Shown piece by piece: positions 25,348 to 33,855 of a DNA stretch of 35,803 nucleotides. Where the stretch lies: positions 1 through 35,803 of the forward strand of contig JARLGV010000053.1 of the NCBI GenBank assembly GCA_031292555.1, in the 5' to 3' direction. The stretch's first letter is position 1; every line of letters begins with the position of its first letter. The notes under the pieces are model-generated. The model was not told the DNA's origin. It searched no databases and saw only the letters and a program-made list of their open reading frames with translations. Position numbers and translations under genes: made by a program. The DNA comes from Fimbriimonas sp. Lineage in GTDB: Bacteria; Armatimonadota; Fimbriimonadia; Fimbriimonadales; Fimbriimonadaceae.

Positions 25348-25461
25348 TTAGCCTTGTCGCTGCTTGTGCTTAGGCACCTGGCAGATCACACGCACAACCC
25401 CGTTGCGCTTAATGATCTTGCACTTGTCGCAAATCTTTTTGACACTGGCTCTAACTTTCAT
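25348..25461 (-). CDS. rpmJ: 50S ribosomal protein L36, zinc-binding form
   Basis: A 37-residue protein beginning '[19 protein letters not shown]' and ending '[11 protein letters not shown]'. The zinc ligands Cys11, Cys14, Cys27 and His32 are all present, so it is the C+ form used when zinc is sufficient. It is the first gene of this ribosomal block; infA, which usually precedes it, is not here, and an unrelated gene points the other way. Confidence 0.97.
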   Translation of the reverse strand: MKVRASVKKICDKCKIIKRNGVVRVICQVPKHKQRQG

Positions 25462-25552
25462 ATCTTTTTCGCCCGCGTCTTCCGTCTGTATAGTGAGTGC
25501 GGTCGCAGGCTGAGCCACGACCGAGGGCTATTCGTGTCCGACGCAAGTGGAA

Positions 25553-25582
25553 ATGATACCTAACAACCACGGCCAGTCACAA
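25553..25582 (-). promoter_or_regulatory. candidate promoter of the rpmJ-rpsI block
   Basis: On the minus strand TTGTGA (25582-25577), 18 nt, TATCAT (25558-25553), giving a leader of about 85 nt before rpmJ. Matches to consensus are partial. The region is divergent from the acetyltransferase gene, so a promoter must lie here or very near. Confidence 0.4.
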
Positions 25583-25613
25583 GGCGCAGGGGCAGTTTCT
25601 GAGAAGTAACGTC

Positions 25614-26165
25614 GTGGCAATGCTTGAAATGCCTGAACGGATCGTTACTGACCGTCTCATTTTACGCAAACAGGAGCGCGGAGATGCGCCACAAGTGAGA
25701 ATTGCCGTAGAAGAATCTCACGAAGAGCTTCGGCGATGGCTGGTTTGGGCCCGCGAAGTGCCATCGACCGACGCGATCGAGGCCTATATCGCCCGGAACC
25801 GGGCGGCGTGGGAACTGCGTGAGCAGTACATGTTCCACCTTTTCGATTACGCTGGACGATTTGTTGGCGTGTGTGGGTTGGAACGGATCGACTGGGACCT
25901 GCGCGGATTCGAGATCGGATACTGGCTGCGTACGTCTTCCGCGGGCAAAGGCTATATGTCCGAATCCGTCCGTGCGCTGGGAGACCATGCTTTCACCGCC
26001 TTTAAGGCCCGAAGGGTCATGATCTGCTGCGATGCCAAGAACGATCGGTCGGCCGCGATTCCCAGGCGCCTCGGATACTGCCTGGAGGGGATCTTGAAGA
26101 ACGAAAGGCTGGACGCGAACGGCGTGCCGCAGGACACGATGGTCTGGGCAAAGACCGAATCTTAG
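25614..26165 (+). CDS. GNAT N-acetyltransferase, RimJ/RimL type
   Basis: A 183-residue cytoplasmic acetyltransferase. 'TDRLILR' near the start is typical of the RimJ/RimL group, which acetylate N-termini of ribosomal proteins or small amines. The acetyl-CoA loop appears around residue 110 as 'RTSSAGKGYMSESVRAL', close to the R/QxxGxG/A consensus. The later 'DAKNDRSAAIPRRLGYCLEG' is the second conserved strand-helix. GTG at 25614 and ATG at 25620 are both possible starts; 'GAGAAG' upstream suits the former. The target is unknown. Being next to ribosomal genes is suggestive but it is divergent from them. Confidence 0.88.
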   Translation: MAMLEMPERIVTDRLILRKQERGDAPQVRIAVEESHEELRRWLVWAREVPSTDAIEAYIARNRAAWELREQYMFHLFDYAGRFVGVCGLERIDWDLRGFEIGYWLRTSSAGKGYMSESVRALGDHAFTAFKARRVMICCDAKNDRSAAIPRRLGYCLEGILKNERLDANGVPQDTMVWAKTES

Positions 26166-26181
26166 GTGTGCCTGGTCAGAA

Positions 26182-26811
26182 TTAGGATGATTTCGGCATA
26201 CCCAATAGGGTGAAGACCTCGTCGGCGAATTGGTTGGCTGTCTCCATCATTGCTTGTGGCGTGATGTATGTCTCGTCCTTGAAGATCGAGAACAGAATCC
26301 GCCTTAGGAACTGGACTGATAGATCGCGGCGAACCGACCCCATCTCTTGGGCCTGTACCAGCATCGATTCGAGCATGCCGCCCAATTCCTCCTCTATCGC
26401 CTTGATCTCCAGGTTGTCGTGGCGGATCGGCAAGACCTTCTGGGCCAAATCGACATAGAGTGAGAGTTTCTCGTCTAGCCGAAACTCCACAACGGTGCGC
26501 AACGTTTGCCTGAGTCTCTCGTCGGCCGGCAAATCGGAGGGCACCGCCAGTATCCGGTCCCGTGCCATGCAGAGGCAACGAATCGAGAGTCTTGCCGCGA
26601 TCTCATCCTTCGACCGAAAGTGCTGGTATAGCGTCGGCTTCGAAACGCATGCTTCGTCGGCGATCTGTTCGAATGTCACCGAGGCAAAGCCGCGCTCGGA
26701 GATCAACTTGACCGCCGAATCCAGAATTGCTTCCTCACGAAGTGCGCGTTGCCGCTCCTTGATGCTCGGCTTGGATTGCATGGCGAGTGTTATGGCAGCT
26801 TTTTCGTTCAT
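26182..26811 (-). CDS. TetR-family repressor of the efflux operon
   Basis: About 209 residues. The N-terminal DNA-binding domain has 'FASVTFEQIADEACVSKPTLYQHFRSKDEI' split here as 'FEQIADEACVSKPTLY' and 'QHFRSKDEI', the TetR helix-turn-helix. The ligand-binding C-terminal domain is helical and not assignable. It is divergent from the TolC-EmrAB operon across 124 bp that contains a 9-bp inverted repeat over the efflux promoter. It most likely represses that operon until a toxic ligand binds. ATG at 26811 or 26781 could start it. Confidence 0.92.
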   Translation of the reverse strand: MNEKAAITLAMQSKPSIKERQRALREEAILDSAVKLISERGFASVTFEQIADEACVSKPTLYQHFRSKDEIAARLSIRCLCMARDRILAVPSDLPADERLRQTLRTVVEFRLDEKLSLYVDLAQKVLPIRHDNLEIKAIEEELGGMLESMLVQAQEMGSVRRDLSVQFLRRILFSIFKDETYITPQAMMETANQFADEVFTLLGMPKSS

Positions 26812-26835
26812 TTCGGTTAAACTCTTGCTTTCCGG

Positions 26836-26868
26836 TTGATAATTATTTTAACGATTCGTAATAATTAT
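26836..26868 (+). promoter_or_regulatory. efflux operon promoter overlapped by TetR operator candidate
   Basis: A promoter TTGATA (26836-26841), 18 nt, AATAAT (26860-26865) has five of six matches in each box. A perfect 9-bp inverted repeat ATAATTATT / AATAATTAT (26839-26847 and 26860-26868) spaced by 12 nt covers both boxes. The spacer has a further small palindrome, ACGATTCGT. Binding of the TetR protein would block this promoter. Confidence 0.6.
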
Positions 26869-26935
26869 AACGTAATGAAAGAAATCTGGAGCGGACGATG
26901 AGCACAGACCTTGAAGTCGGTATGTGGAGGAGCGC

Positions 26936-28240
26936 ATGATCGCCGGATTGATCGCTGCTTCGATCTCGATCGGCGGAACGCCTGATCTGACGATCCGGCA
27001 GGCCGAGCGTCTGGCAGTGCAGCACAGCACCGAGATTCGTAGTGCTCGCGACGCACTAAAGTCGGCATGGGCACTGGCGGGCCGGGTCGAAGCGAAAACG
27101 CGGCCGCAAATCGGATTGAGTGGTACGGCCTCGCGCTTCGATGACCGCACTGCCGTCCCTTTCGGTGGCACTGAGTTCGAAATGCTTGGCAACCACAACG
27201 AGGAGCTTTCGCTCCAGTTGGTTCAGGTCCTCGATCTGTCGAACCAGTTGGGTACCGCCCATGCCCAAGCGCGGCTCGCGGCGATGTCCGATTCCTTTGC
27301 GCTCCTCGCGACGATTAGCGATCAAATTCTAACCACCGATGTGGCATTCATCAATGTACTTCGCGCCAAGCAGGGGGTCGGCGTCGCCGAAGCAACCCTT
27401 ACCGCATACCGAGAGCAGCTTCGAACCGTGACCGAGCTTTGGGAGCAGGGAGTCGGGCAGCGGATCGACGTCCATCGCGCGACAAGCCAAGTGGCTAGTG
27501 CCGAGAAGGATCTCGTGCAACGGCAAAACGATCTGGCACTCGCCCGGAGCGTGCTGAACGATCAACTCGGATATCCACTGAGCGAAGACGTGGCACTCAA
27601 TGAGGCCGGCTTCGCTCCCGAGGGGGCGCCGAATACCGCTGGAGAGTTTGAGGCGTTGGCGACCTATGCCGGAAAACATCGCTCGGAGTGCAAAGCGGCC
27701 ACCCTCGCTGTCGTCGCCGCGACAAAAGGGATCAAGCTCGCTCGAAGTGACTATGAGCCCACCTTCTATGTCGCGTTGACGGGCAATTATTACCCGACCA
27801 CTTCGTTCAGCTATCCCAGACAGTCGGTTGGAGCTTTGACCCTTGGCGTGAGCATTCCGATCTTCGACGGAGGGGAAGCCCGCGCAAAGGCCCAAGAGGC
27901 ACGTGCGACTGTGGATTCCGCAAAGGCCCAGCAAGATCATGTTCAGCGGTTGATCGCGCTTCAGGTCCAACAGGCTCTGTTGAACCTTCACAGTGCCAGA
28001 AGGGCCCTTGAGGCGGCAGCGGCCGCTCTCCAATCGGCGACGGCGGCGAAGTCCCTCGCCCTTCAGAGATTCCAAAACCAGGTCGGAATCTACTTGGAGG
28101 TGACGGATGCCCAAGCCGCTCTGGCCGGCGCTCAGGCGAGCCAAATAGCAGCCAAATACGACGTAGAAATCGCCCGGGCGCAGTTGGCCAGGGCCATCGG
28201 AGACCTGGAAGTCCCCGCAACGGAGGAAAGCAAGTCATGA
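26936..28240 (+). CDS. TolC-family outer-membrane efflux channel
   Basis: About 434 residues. Outer-membrane efflux proteins form a trimeric barrel with a long periplasmic coiled tunnel. Two repeats are visible, each with long heptad-rich helices ('VDVHRATSQVASAEKDLV'-like region about 175-200; 'ALLNLHSARRALEAAAAAL' about 340-360), and an asymmetry typical of this family ('LGVSIPIFDGGEARAKAQEA', about 303-322). The ATG at 26936 was chosen because 'GGAGG' lies 6 nt upstream; a GTG at 26924 would precede that site. The N-terminus is a short, hydrophobic signal sequence. It starts the efflux operon and overlaps the next gene by 4 bp. Confidence 0.9.
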   Translation: MIAGLIAASISIGGTPDLTIRQAERLAVQHSTEIRSARDALKSAWALAGRVEAKTRPQIGLSGTASRFDDRTAVPFGGTEFEMLGNHNEELSLQLVQVLDLSNQLGTAHAQARLAAMSDSFALLATISDQILTTDVAFINVLRAKQGVGVAEATLTAYREQLRTVTELWEQGVGQRIDVHRATSQVASAEKDLVQRQNDLALARSVLNDQLGYPLSEDVALNEAGFAPEGAPNTAGEFEALATYAGKHRSECKAATLAVVAATKGIKLARSDYEPTFYVALTGNYYPTTSFSYPRQSVGALTLGVSIPIFDGGEARAKAQEARATVDSAKAQQDHVQRLIALQVQQALLNLHSARRALEAAAAALQSATAAKSLALQRFQNQVGIYLEVTDAQAALAGAQASQIAAKYDVEIARAQLARAIGDLEVPATEESKS

Positions 28241-29787
28241 GCAACGAGCAGAGCGATATGGTCTCGGAGGTGCCGGTAAAGCGGAAGCGACCGCGAATCG
28301 TGCCCATCGTTGTCCTGGTCGTCGTGGCGGCGGTCGGCGGCTATAGGGGTTACGAATCGCTCGTCTTCGGATGGAGCCACGCAACAACCGACGATGCCTA
28401 CGTGACTGGAGATCTCGTGAATGTTGGCCCGACCGTTCCGGGCACGCTGGTCGAGCTAAACGTCCAGGACGGGCAGTATGTCCATCGGGGCGATCCAATC
28501 GCGAAGCTTGATACGAGCGGTCCTCAAGCGGAAGTCGCCCAGGCGGAGGCTAACCTACTGGCCAGCAAGACGCAGGTTCCACAAGCCCAAGCGGCATTTC
28601 GGTTCGCTCAGCTTTCCACCGATGCCTCCATCAAAGGTGCCCAGGCCGGGTTGCGGGCCCAGTCGGCGAAGACCGAGGGCGCCAAACTACAAACTCGCTT
28701 GACATCGGATACCGTCGGCAGCCAGATCAGGCAGGCCGCGAACCAATTGCTGGCAGTCAAGGCCCAGGCCATGCAGGCAGAGGCCGCTGCGGGGGCAGCA
28801 AGGGTAGCCGTCGCAGGCGCCGGACAGGCGATCGTGACGGCTCAACGCAATGCCGATGTCGCGGCTGGAGCCGTGGATGCGGCCGATGCGAATGCCGGAC
28901 GCGCCCGAAAGGACCTTGCCAGATTTACGAAGCTGGTTGAAACCGAGGCAATTACCCGCCAGCAATTCGATGCCGCCCAAGCGGCGTCTACCGCTGCCGA
29001 TGCGCAATTGGCCTCTGCACGGGCTCAACTCGGGGCCGCGCGTTCTCAGGTCGACCAGGCCCGCAAGACGCGTGAGATCGCCTTGGCGCAGTCATTAGTG
29101 GCCCAGAGGCAAGCCGATGCGGCCAAGAGTCAGGTGAAAGTCGCCGATGCGACTTTGACCCTAGCCGAGAACGGACGAACCGGCGTCCTCATCTCTGAAA
29201 CGGCGGTCACCGTCAATCGCGGACTCAGCGGACAAGTGGCGGCTGAGGAGTCAGGAGCCGAGGCAGGCGCGCAGCAGGTCGCCTTGCGTCAAACACAAAT
29301 CGCCACGGCTCAGGCCCAGGTCGAGCAGGCGCGAGCGGCCCTCGATCGAGCCAAGGTCCATCTCCACGACTGCTATCTCGTCGCGCCCTGCGACGGCTTC
29401 GTCTTGAGGCGCACCGTCAATGTCGGTACCGCCATCAACCCTGGCCAAACCGTAGTGACCTTGACCAAAGGGGCGGAGGTTTGGGTGATGGCCAACTATA
29501 AGGAAACCGAGATATCCAAAGTACGAGAGGGGCAGGCAGTCGGAATCGAAGTGGACGCCTTTCCGGGCGTTTCGTTCCGAGGGCAAGTGGTCCATGTGAT
29601 GCGGGCGACCGGTTCGGCGACGACGCTGCTGCCGCCCGACAACTCGACCGGCAACTTCACCAAAGTCGTTCAGCGAGTGCCCATCAAGATCTCGATCAAG
29701 CAGTCGGGCGACGACGAGAGGAACGTTCTTCGGCAGGGAATGTCGGTCACCGCCGTGATCGACACGTCCGGTGAACGGAGCCGCTGA
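28237..29787 (+). CDS. EmrA/HlyD-type membrane-fusion protein with long coiled coil
   Basis: About 516 residues, the periplasmic adaptor joining the pump to the channel. One membrane segment (about 23-40, 'VPIVVLVVVAAVGGY') is followed by a biotinyl-lipoyl-like half ('VPGTLVELNVQDGQYVHRGD'). Then comes an Ala/Gln-rich coiled coil from about 85 to 370, the other lipoyl half ('APCDGFVLRRTVNVGTAINPG'), and a beta-barrel to the end. E. coli EmrA is about 390 residues, and nearly all of the extra length is in the coiled coil, which contains several similar Ala-rich stretches. The ATG overlaps the previous stop (ATGA) behind a GGAGG. Confidence 0.9.
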   Translation: MSNEQSDMVSEVPVKRKRPRIVPIVVLVVVAAVGGYRGYESLVFGWSHATTDDAYVTGDLVNVGPTVPGTLVELNVQDGQYVHRGDPIAKLDTSGPQAEVAQAEANLLASKTQVPQAQAAFRFAQLSTDASIKGAQAGLRAQSAKTEGAKLQTRLTSDTVGSQIRQAANQLLAVKAQAMQAEAAAGAARVAVAGAGQAIVTAQRNADVAAGAVDAADANAGRARKDLARFTKLVETEAITRQQFDAAQAASTAADAQLASARAQLGAARSQVDQARKTREIALAQSLVAQRQADAAKSQVKVADATLTLAENGRTGVLISETAVTVNRGLSGQVAAEESGAEAGAQQVALRQTQIATAQAQVEQARAALDRAKVHLHDCYLVAPCDGFVLRRTVNVGTAINPGQTVVTLTKGAEVWVMANYKETEISKVREGQAVGIEVDAFPGVSFRGQVVHVMRATGSATTLLPPDNSTGNFTKVVQRVPIKISIKQSGDDERNVLRQGMSVTAVIDTSGERSR

Positions 29788-29789
29788 GC

Positions 29790-31361
29790 ATGGCGATTCC
29801 AGTCCGCGGCGATCAATCCGCGTACGGCAGGAACCGATGGCTTTTGCTGCTCGGCTTCGCGTTGGCTGCTGCCTTGGAGGTGCTCGACGTATCGATCGTC
29901 AATCCGGTGATGCCGACGATGGCGGGGAACCTGGGTTGTACGACGGAGGAGATCGGCTGGATCAGTACGGCATACCTTCTGGCCAACGTCGTGTTCCTGC
30001 CGCTTACCGACTGGTTCTCAAGGAAATTCGGGCTGGGTCGTTACGTCAGCGTATCGATCGGGGCCTTCGTGGTTGCGTCCGTGTTCTGCGGCATGTCCCA
30101 CTCCCTCGGTCAAATGATTTTCTTCCGGATCATTCAGGGGGCCGCCGGAGCGCCCTTGATCTCGATGACCCAGGCCGGCATCGCCGAGGTGTTCCCACGC
30201 CGCGAGCAGAACCTGGCCCAGGGCGTGTGGGCGCTTTGCATCATCGTCGCTCCTTCGATCGCCCCGTATCTCGGCGGCTGGATTTCGGATAACTATGCGT
30301 GGCCCTGGGTCTTTTACATAAACCTACCCATCGGCATCGTGGCAGCGACGATCGTGATGACCAACTATAAGGACCGGGCCGAGTATGAGGCCAGTGGGTC
30401 GGATTTGTTGGGAATTGGCCTTTTGACGATCGGGCTTGGTTCGATCCAATACGTGCTGGAGGAAGGGAACAGCAAAGATTGGTTCAGCAATCCTCTGATC
30501 GTTCGTCTGACATGGGTTGGCGCAATCGGAACCGTGCTATTCGCGGTGTGGGAATTGTCACCCTTCAACCGATCGCCGGTGGTTAACCTCCGAGTCATGC
30601 GGCATTGGGGGTTCTCCGGGGCGACGATCGTCTCGTTCATCTCGGGAATCGCCCTCTATTCGGGGGTGTTCATCTTTCCCATCTTTGCGCAGGCGGTTCT
30701 CGGCTTCACCGCCACGAAGAGCGGCTACTTCATGCTCCTGCCGGGGCTGATTATGGGGGTGGCGATGATGATGTCGACGGTGGCCATCGAGCGTGGCGTG
30801 CCGGCCCGAGACGTAGCCATTCTCGGCATTTTCGTGTGTACTCTCTCGATGTGGATGCTCGGCCACTCCACTCCGATGAGCAACGAGAGCGACAACCAGA
30901 TCGGGCTCATCGTGAGGAACGTCGGTCTCGCAACGATGCTCTTGCCAGTGATGACGGCAGGAGTCATCGGCTTGGACCGATCTGAGGTGGGCGCAGGGGC
31001 GTCCCTGTTGGGTCTGGCTCGCCAGTTAGGTGGATCATTCGGCATCGCCCTGGCAGCGAGCCAACTGACGCGAATGACTCAGTTCCACCGATATCACCTA
31101 ATGGATCGAGTAGTTCAAGGCGGCTCGGCCCTTTCGGATCGGGTGGATCTACTTACCGGCGCGTTCTATTCGCGTGGCATGGACATGTCGTCCGCCAGGC
31201 AAGGCGCCGAGAGGATCGTCGACCTCCAAGTTACGCGCCAGGCGTACACGCTTGCGGTCAACAACGTGTATATCCTGACCGCGATCCTCTTCTTCATCGC
31301 CCTCCCGTTCGTTTTCCTGATGAAACGAGAGCACTCCCAAGGCCCAGCCGTCACCCACTAA
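29790..31361 (+). CDS. EmrB-type MFS drug transporter (DHA2 family)
   Basis: About 523 residues and 14 predicted membrane segments, the proton-driven pump of a tripartite efflux system. DHA2 hallmarks: 'LDVSIVNPVMPTMAG' in segment 1, 'DWFSRKFGLGRY' in loop 2-3, and the antiporter motif C region 'APSIAPYLGGWISDNYAW' in segment 5. It starts 2 bp after the emrA stop with a site (CGGAG) inside that gene. With the channel and adaptor it should move hydrophobic toxins straight to the outside. Its stop codon directly abuts the inverted-repeat element. Confidence 0.93.
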   Translation: MAIPVRGDQSAYGRNRWLLLLGFALAAALEVLDVSIVNPVMPTMAGNLGCTTEEIGWISTAYLLANVVFLPLTDWFSRKFGLGRYVSVSIGAFVVASVFCGMSHSLGQMIFFRIIQGAAGAPLISMTQAGIAEVFPRREQNLAQGVWALCIIVAPSIAPYLGGWISDNYAWPWVFYINLPIGIVAATIVMTNYKDRAEYEASGSDLLGIGLLTIGLGSIQYVLEEGNSKDWFSNPLIVRLTWVGAIGTVLFAVWELSPFNRSPVVNLRVMRHWGFSGATIVSFISGIALYSGVFIFPIFAQAVLGFTATKSGYFMLLPGLIMGVAMMMSTVAIERGVPARDVAILGIFVCTLSMWMLGHSTPMSNESDNQIGLIVRNVGLATMLLPVMTAGVIGLDRSEVGAGASLLGLARQLGGSFGIALAASQLTRMTQFHRYHLMDRVVQGGSALSDRVDLLTGAFYSRGMDMSSARQGAERIVDLQVTRQAYTLAVNNVYILTAILFFIALPFVFLMKREHSQGPAVTH

Positions 31362-31571
31362 CCCCCCTTAAGGAGCGCGGAATTCATTCCGCCCAAGTGT
31401 CCCGGACTTCAGTCCGGGACACTTGGGCGGAGGCTCTTTTCCTGGGCCGCTGGTCAGATTCTTCGCGATCATGGTTCTGTGGTTCGGAATTCGCTTTATC
31501 TCCGGGTCGTGCTTAGGCGGACAGAAGTCCACTAGACATTGGCGGGATGAATTCCGCACTCCTTGAGGGGG
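31362..31571. repeat. MITE-like inverted-repeat element
   Basis: Outer arms of 31 nt (31363-31393 and 31541-31571) are inverted repeats with three mismatches, starting 'CCCCCTTAAGGAG' and ending 'CTCCTTGAGGGGG'. Weaker similarity continues inward about 20 nt. Inside the left half is a perfect 20-bp stem with a 2-nt loop (31389-31430, arms CCGCCCAAGTGTCCCGGACT and complement). There is no coding frame of note. It fills the gap exactly between the emrB stop and the stop of the convergent peptidase gene. No direct target duplication is evident. It may be a dispersed non-autonomous element that also serves as a terminator for both genes. Confidence 0.65.
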
Positions 31572-31574
31572 ATG

Positions 31575-33131
31575 TCAATGGATCCGGAGGGACGGATCGC
31601 CGTAAAAGTTCATCACCGACAGGTAGATGCGTGCGTTGCGGAATACGCAGTTATCGCCGTCGTAGGCGTGGAAGTCCTTCCAGTACTGCTGCTGGCCGGC
31701 GAGCCAGGCGTCCCCTAGAATGACAGTGGGCTTCGAACGATCGAGGTGCTGAAGGACTCTAATCTCCAGATCTCGGCCCATGTCGTTCTGACACACCAAT
31801 TCCTCGCCGAAGTAGGCGATCGCGCCCTTCGAACTCGAACCGCAGAGCCAACTGGTCGCGAACGTCCGGGGCTGGTACTCAGGCAGATCATACGAAGAGG
31901 GCGGGGGAATGACGACTTGGGAATCGAACACGTCTCCGGTGTCGGCATCCACGACTCGATGAACGGCGTTCTTCTGCTTGTCTCCCCACCAGAACCAGTG
32001 CTTCTTGCCGCTCTCGTCCAAGTATTCGTCTTTCGGCAGACCAGGGGCGTGTCGTCCGGTCTCGCAGCCGCAACCGAAGACGATCGGGAGGCGTCCGTTG
32101 GGCGCGGCATCCGGCATGTCGCTTGAGAGAACGTAGCGGCTGTCGATTCCTTGGGCTTTCGGTCCGTTTGGGAGGCGGGCATCCCAGCCGAGAGCGCTGC
32201 CGTGCCCCAGATATCCAACCCAAAGGCTGTCGCCGAGGGCCTTCCGGAACGTCGCCAAATCCCCGAATTGGCAATCCGAACCGCCGTTTGGGAGATCGGT
32301 GGACCCAGTGTATCCGAGGCCGAGCATCGTGACCTTGCCGGCGCCAAACGACTTGAGGACACCGGATTGGTCGCGAATATCCCGAGTCATGTCGAACGAC
32401 TCCTCGTAGGTTTTGCCAAAGCAAAGCGTCACACCGGAGCCGGCGTTCGGTTCCTTGTCGCCTCCCGATTCGTACCGGATCACCTTCTCGACGAAAGTGG
32501 AAACGTCCGACGCGCGGTGGGCCGGCACCCGTCCCAACGCCACGTCTGGGCAGCCGTCAACCTGGTCGGGATTGAACGTAGTGACGTCGCCCGCCCAGTG
32601 CTGCTCGTCGAAGTGGCCGTTGCCGTCCTTGTCCCAGGAGCTCAATTCGGTCGTCGTGGCGGCAACCCCGCCGTCTGCGCCGGCCCGGTGAGTCGAGAAC
32701 AGGTTTGAGTAATAGAGTTCGGCCGGCTCGTAGCCCCAACGCCAGATGAGGGCGTCCGGGTTTCCCGGCAGGTTCTCGACCGTCCGTCGGCGGCACGGGA
32801 CGAGCGACATGTCCCCGACGAGCATCACGTATTTCATCGGAGATGGTTTTGCCACCGCGTAGGTCCAAATCGTCCGCTTGATCTTCGCCGGATCATCCTC
32901 ATCGGTCGTCCACTCCGAACGGATTTCTTCGAGGCTGACGAACGTCGCCGCCATCCCAGTCCGATTCTTGAACCGAATCAGTGGCTGGATCACTTTGCCG
33001 AACTGCCTGGGACCGATCACCAGGAAGCGCGCCTTACCGAGCATCGGCAACCGTGGGGGCGCGGCATGAGCGAAGCACGTGGCGAGGATCGACGCGATAG
33101 CCAGGAAAGCGATTGGGCGGAGTTGGAGCAT
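31575..33131 (-). CDS. secreted C25 gingipain-like cysteine peptidase
   Basis: About 518 residues with a signal peptide ('PIAFLAIASILATCFAHA'). The peptidase C25 fold is suggested by 'KYVMLVGDMSLVP' early on, the catalytic His in 'GYLGHGSALGW', and the catalytic Cys in 'PIVFGCGCETG', as in the gingipain His-Cys pair. An EF-hand-like loop 'DKDGNGHFDE' may bind calcium. The C-terminus 'NFYGDPSLRIH' matches the 'xGDPSL' ending common in C25 proteins, and no sorting domain follows. The ATG at 33131 starts the signal peptide; the open frame extends to 33260 but overlaps comEA. It follows comEA by 34 bp. Confidence 0.85.
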   Translation of the reverse strand: MLQLRPIAFLAIASILATCFAHAAPPRLPMLGKARFLVIGPRQFGKVIQPLIRFKNRTGMAATFVSLEEIRSEWTTDEDDPAKIKRTIWTYAVAKPSPMKYVMLVGDMSLVPCRRRTVENLPGNPDALIWRWGYEPAELYYSNLFSTHRAGADGGVAATTTELSSWDKDGNGHFDEQHWAGDVTTFNPDQVDGCPDVALGRVPAHRASDVSTFVEKVIRYESGGDKEPNAGSGVTLCFGKTYEESFDMTRDIRDQSGVLKSFGAGKVTMLGLGYTGSTDLPNGGSDCQFGDLATFRKALGDSLWVGYLGHGSALGWDARLPNGPKAQGIDSRYVLSSDMPDAAPNGRLPIVFGCGCETGRHAPGLPKDEYLDESGKKHWFWWGDKQKNAVHRVVDADTGDVFDSQVVIPPPSSYDLPEYQPRTFATSWLCGSSSKGAIAYFGEELVCQNDMGRDLEIRVLQHLDRSKPTVILGDAWLAGQQQYWKDFHAYDGDNCVFRNARIYLSVMNFYGDPSLRIH

Positions 33132-33165
33132 CGAAGGATTCCCTGAGTCAAAAATGGCTTTCGAC

Positions 33166-33843
33166 TTACTGAATAGTAAGCCAAGGACGGACTTGTTGAA
33201 GGCGCTTCTTTCCAAAACCCGGCACGGCGAGAAGATCGTCCACGACGGCGAACGGTCCATGGATCGACCGATAGTCGGCGACGCGCTGTGCCATCGTGGG
33301 ACCGACTCCGGGAAGAGACTGAAGCTGTTCGGCAGATGCCGAGTTCAGATCCATAACCGAGGGCGGCGGCTTTGCGGCCTTCCGCCCTTTCGGCGACACA
33401 AGCGCGGCGCCACCGGTCATCGGGTTGATCGCGGTGGTGCTTCCTCGAGTCGGCACGTAGATCTGGGTACCATCGATTGCTTTGGCCGCCAAGTTGACTC
33501 CATCGACGTTCGCCTCGGACGTCGGCCCTCCGGCCGCTATGATTGCGTCGTAGACGCGGGAGCCGGCAGGGATGGAAACCAGTCCAGGGTTCTGCACCGC
33601 ACCTGCGACGTGCACGAGGATTGCCTGCGCGCGGCTCTCTGGGGCGCGGCTCTCTGGGGCGGGAGCGGCCTTCGGGACTCCCGGTCCCGGATCGATATGA
33701 ATCGGCTGGCGGTTGGTGTCGTGCAACTCGATTGCGGCCGGCCGTCGCAGCTTCTGCGCCGCGACAAACCCGAATCCGGAAAGCAATATCGCCCCAAGCG
33801 CGACGTAGCCGATGCGCTCCTTCGGGGACAGATGCACGAACAT
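33166..33843 (-). CDS. comEA: ComEA-type DNA-binding competence protein
   Basis: A 225-residue protein. A single membrane anchor lies at about 10-29, and the rest faces the periplasm. An SLBB domain (about 75-133, 'ILVHVAGAVQNPGL', 'AIIAAGGPTSEA') is followed by a linker and a helix-hairpin-helix DNA-binding domain (about 164-225, 'DLNSASAEQLQSLPGVGP', 'LLAVPGFGKKRL'). ComEA binds incoming double-stranded DNA during natural transformation. The linker has a 15-bp tandem duplication encoding the five residues 'APESR' twice. It lies 12 bp after the Ppx/GppA gene. No comEC is in the window. Confidence 0.93.
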   Translation of the reverse strand: MFVHLSPKERIGYVALGAILLSGFGFVAAQKLRRPAAIELHDTNRQPIHIDPGPGVPKAAPAPESRAPESRAQAILVHVAGAVQNPGLVSIPAGSRVYDAIIAAGGPTSEANVDGVNLAAKAIDGTQIYVPTRGSTTAINPMTGGAALVSPKGRKAAKPPPSVMDLNSASAEQLQSLPGVGPTMAQRVADYRSIHGPFAVVDDLLAVPGFGKKRLQQVRPWLTIQ

Positions 33844-33855
33844 GGTGCTTACAGT

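Noticed and set aside
31362-31571. CRISPR array or integrase attachment site
   Set aside because: There are no regularly spaced repeats, no cas genes or integrase, and the repeats are inverted rather than direct.
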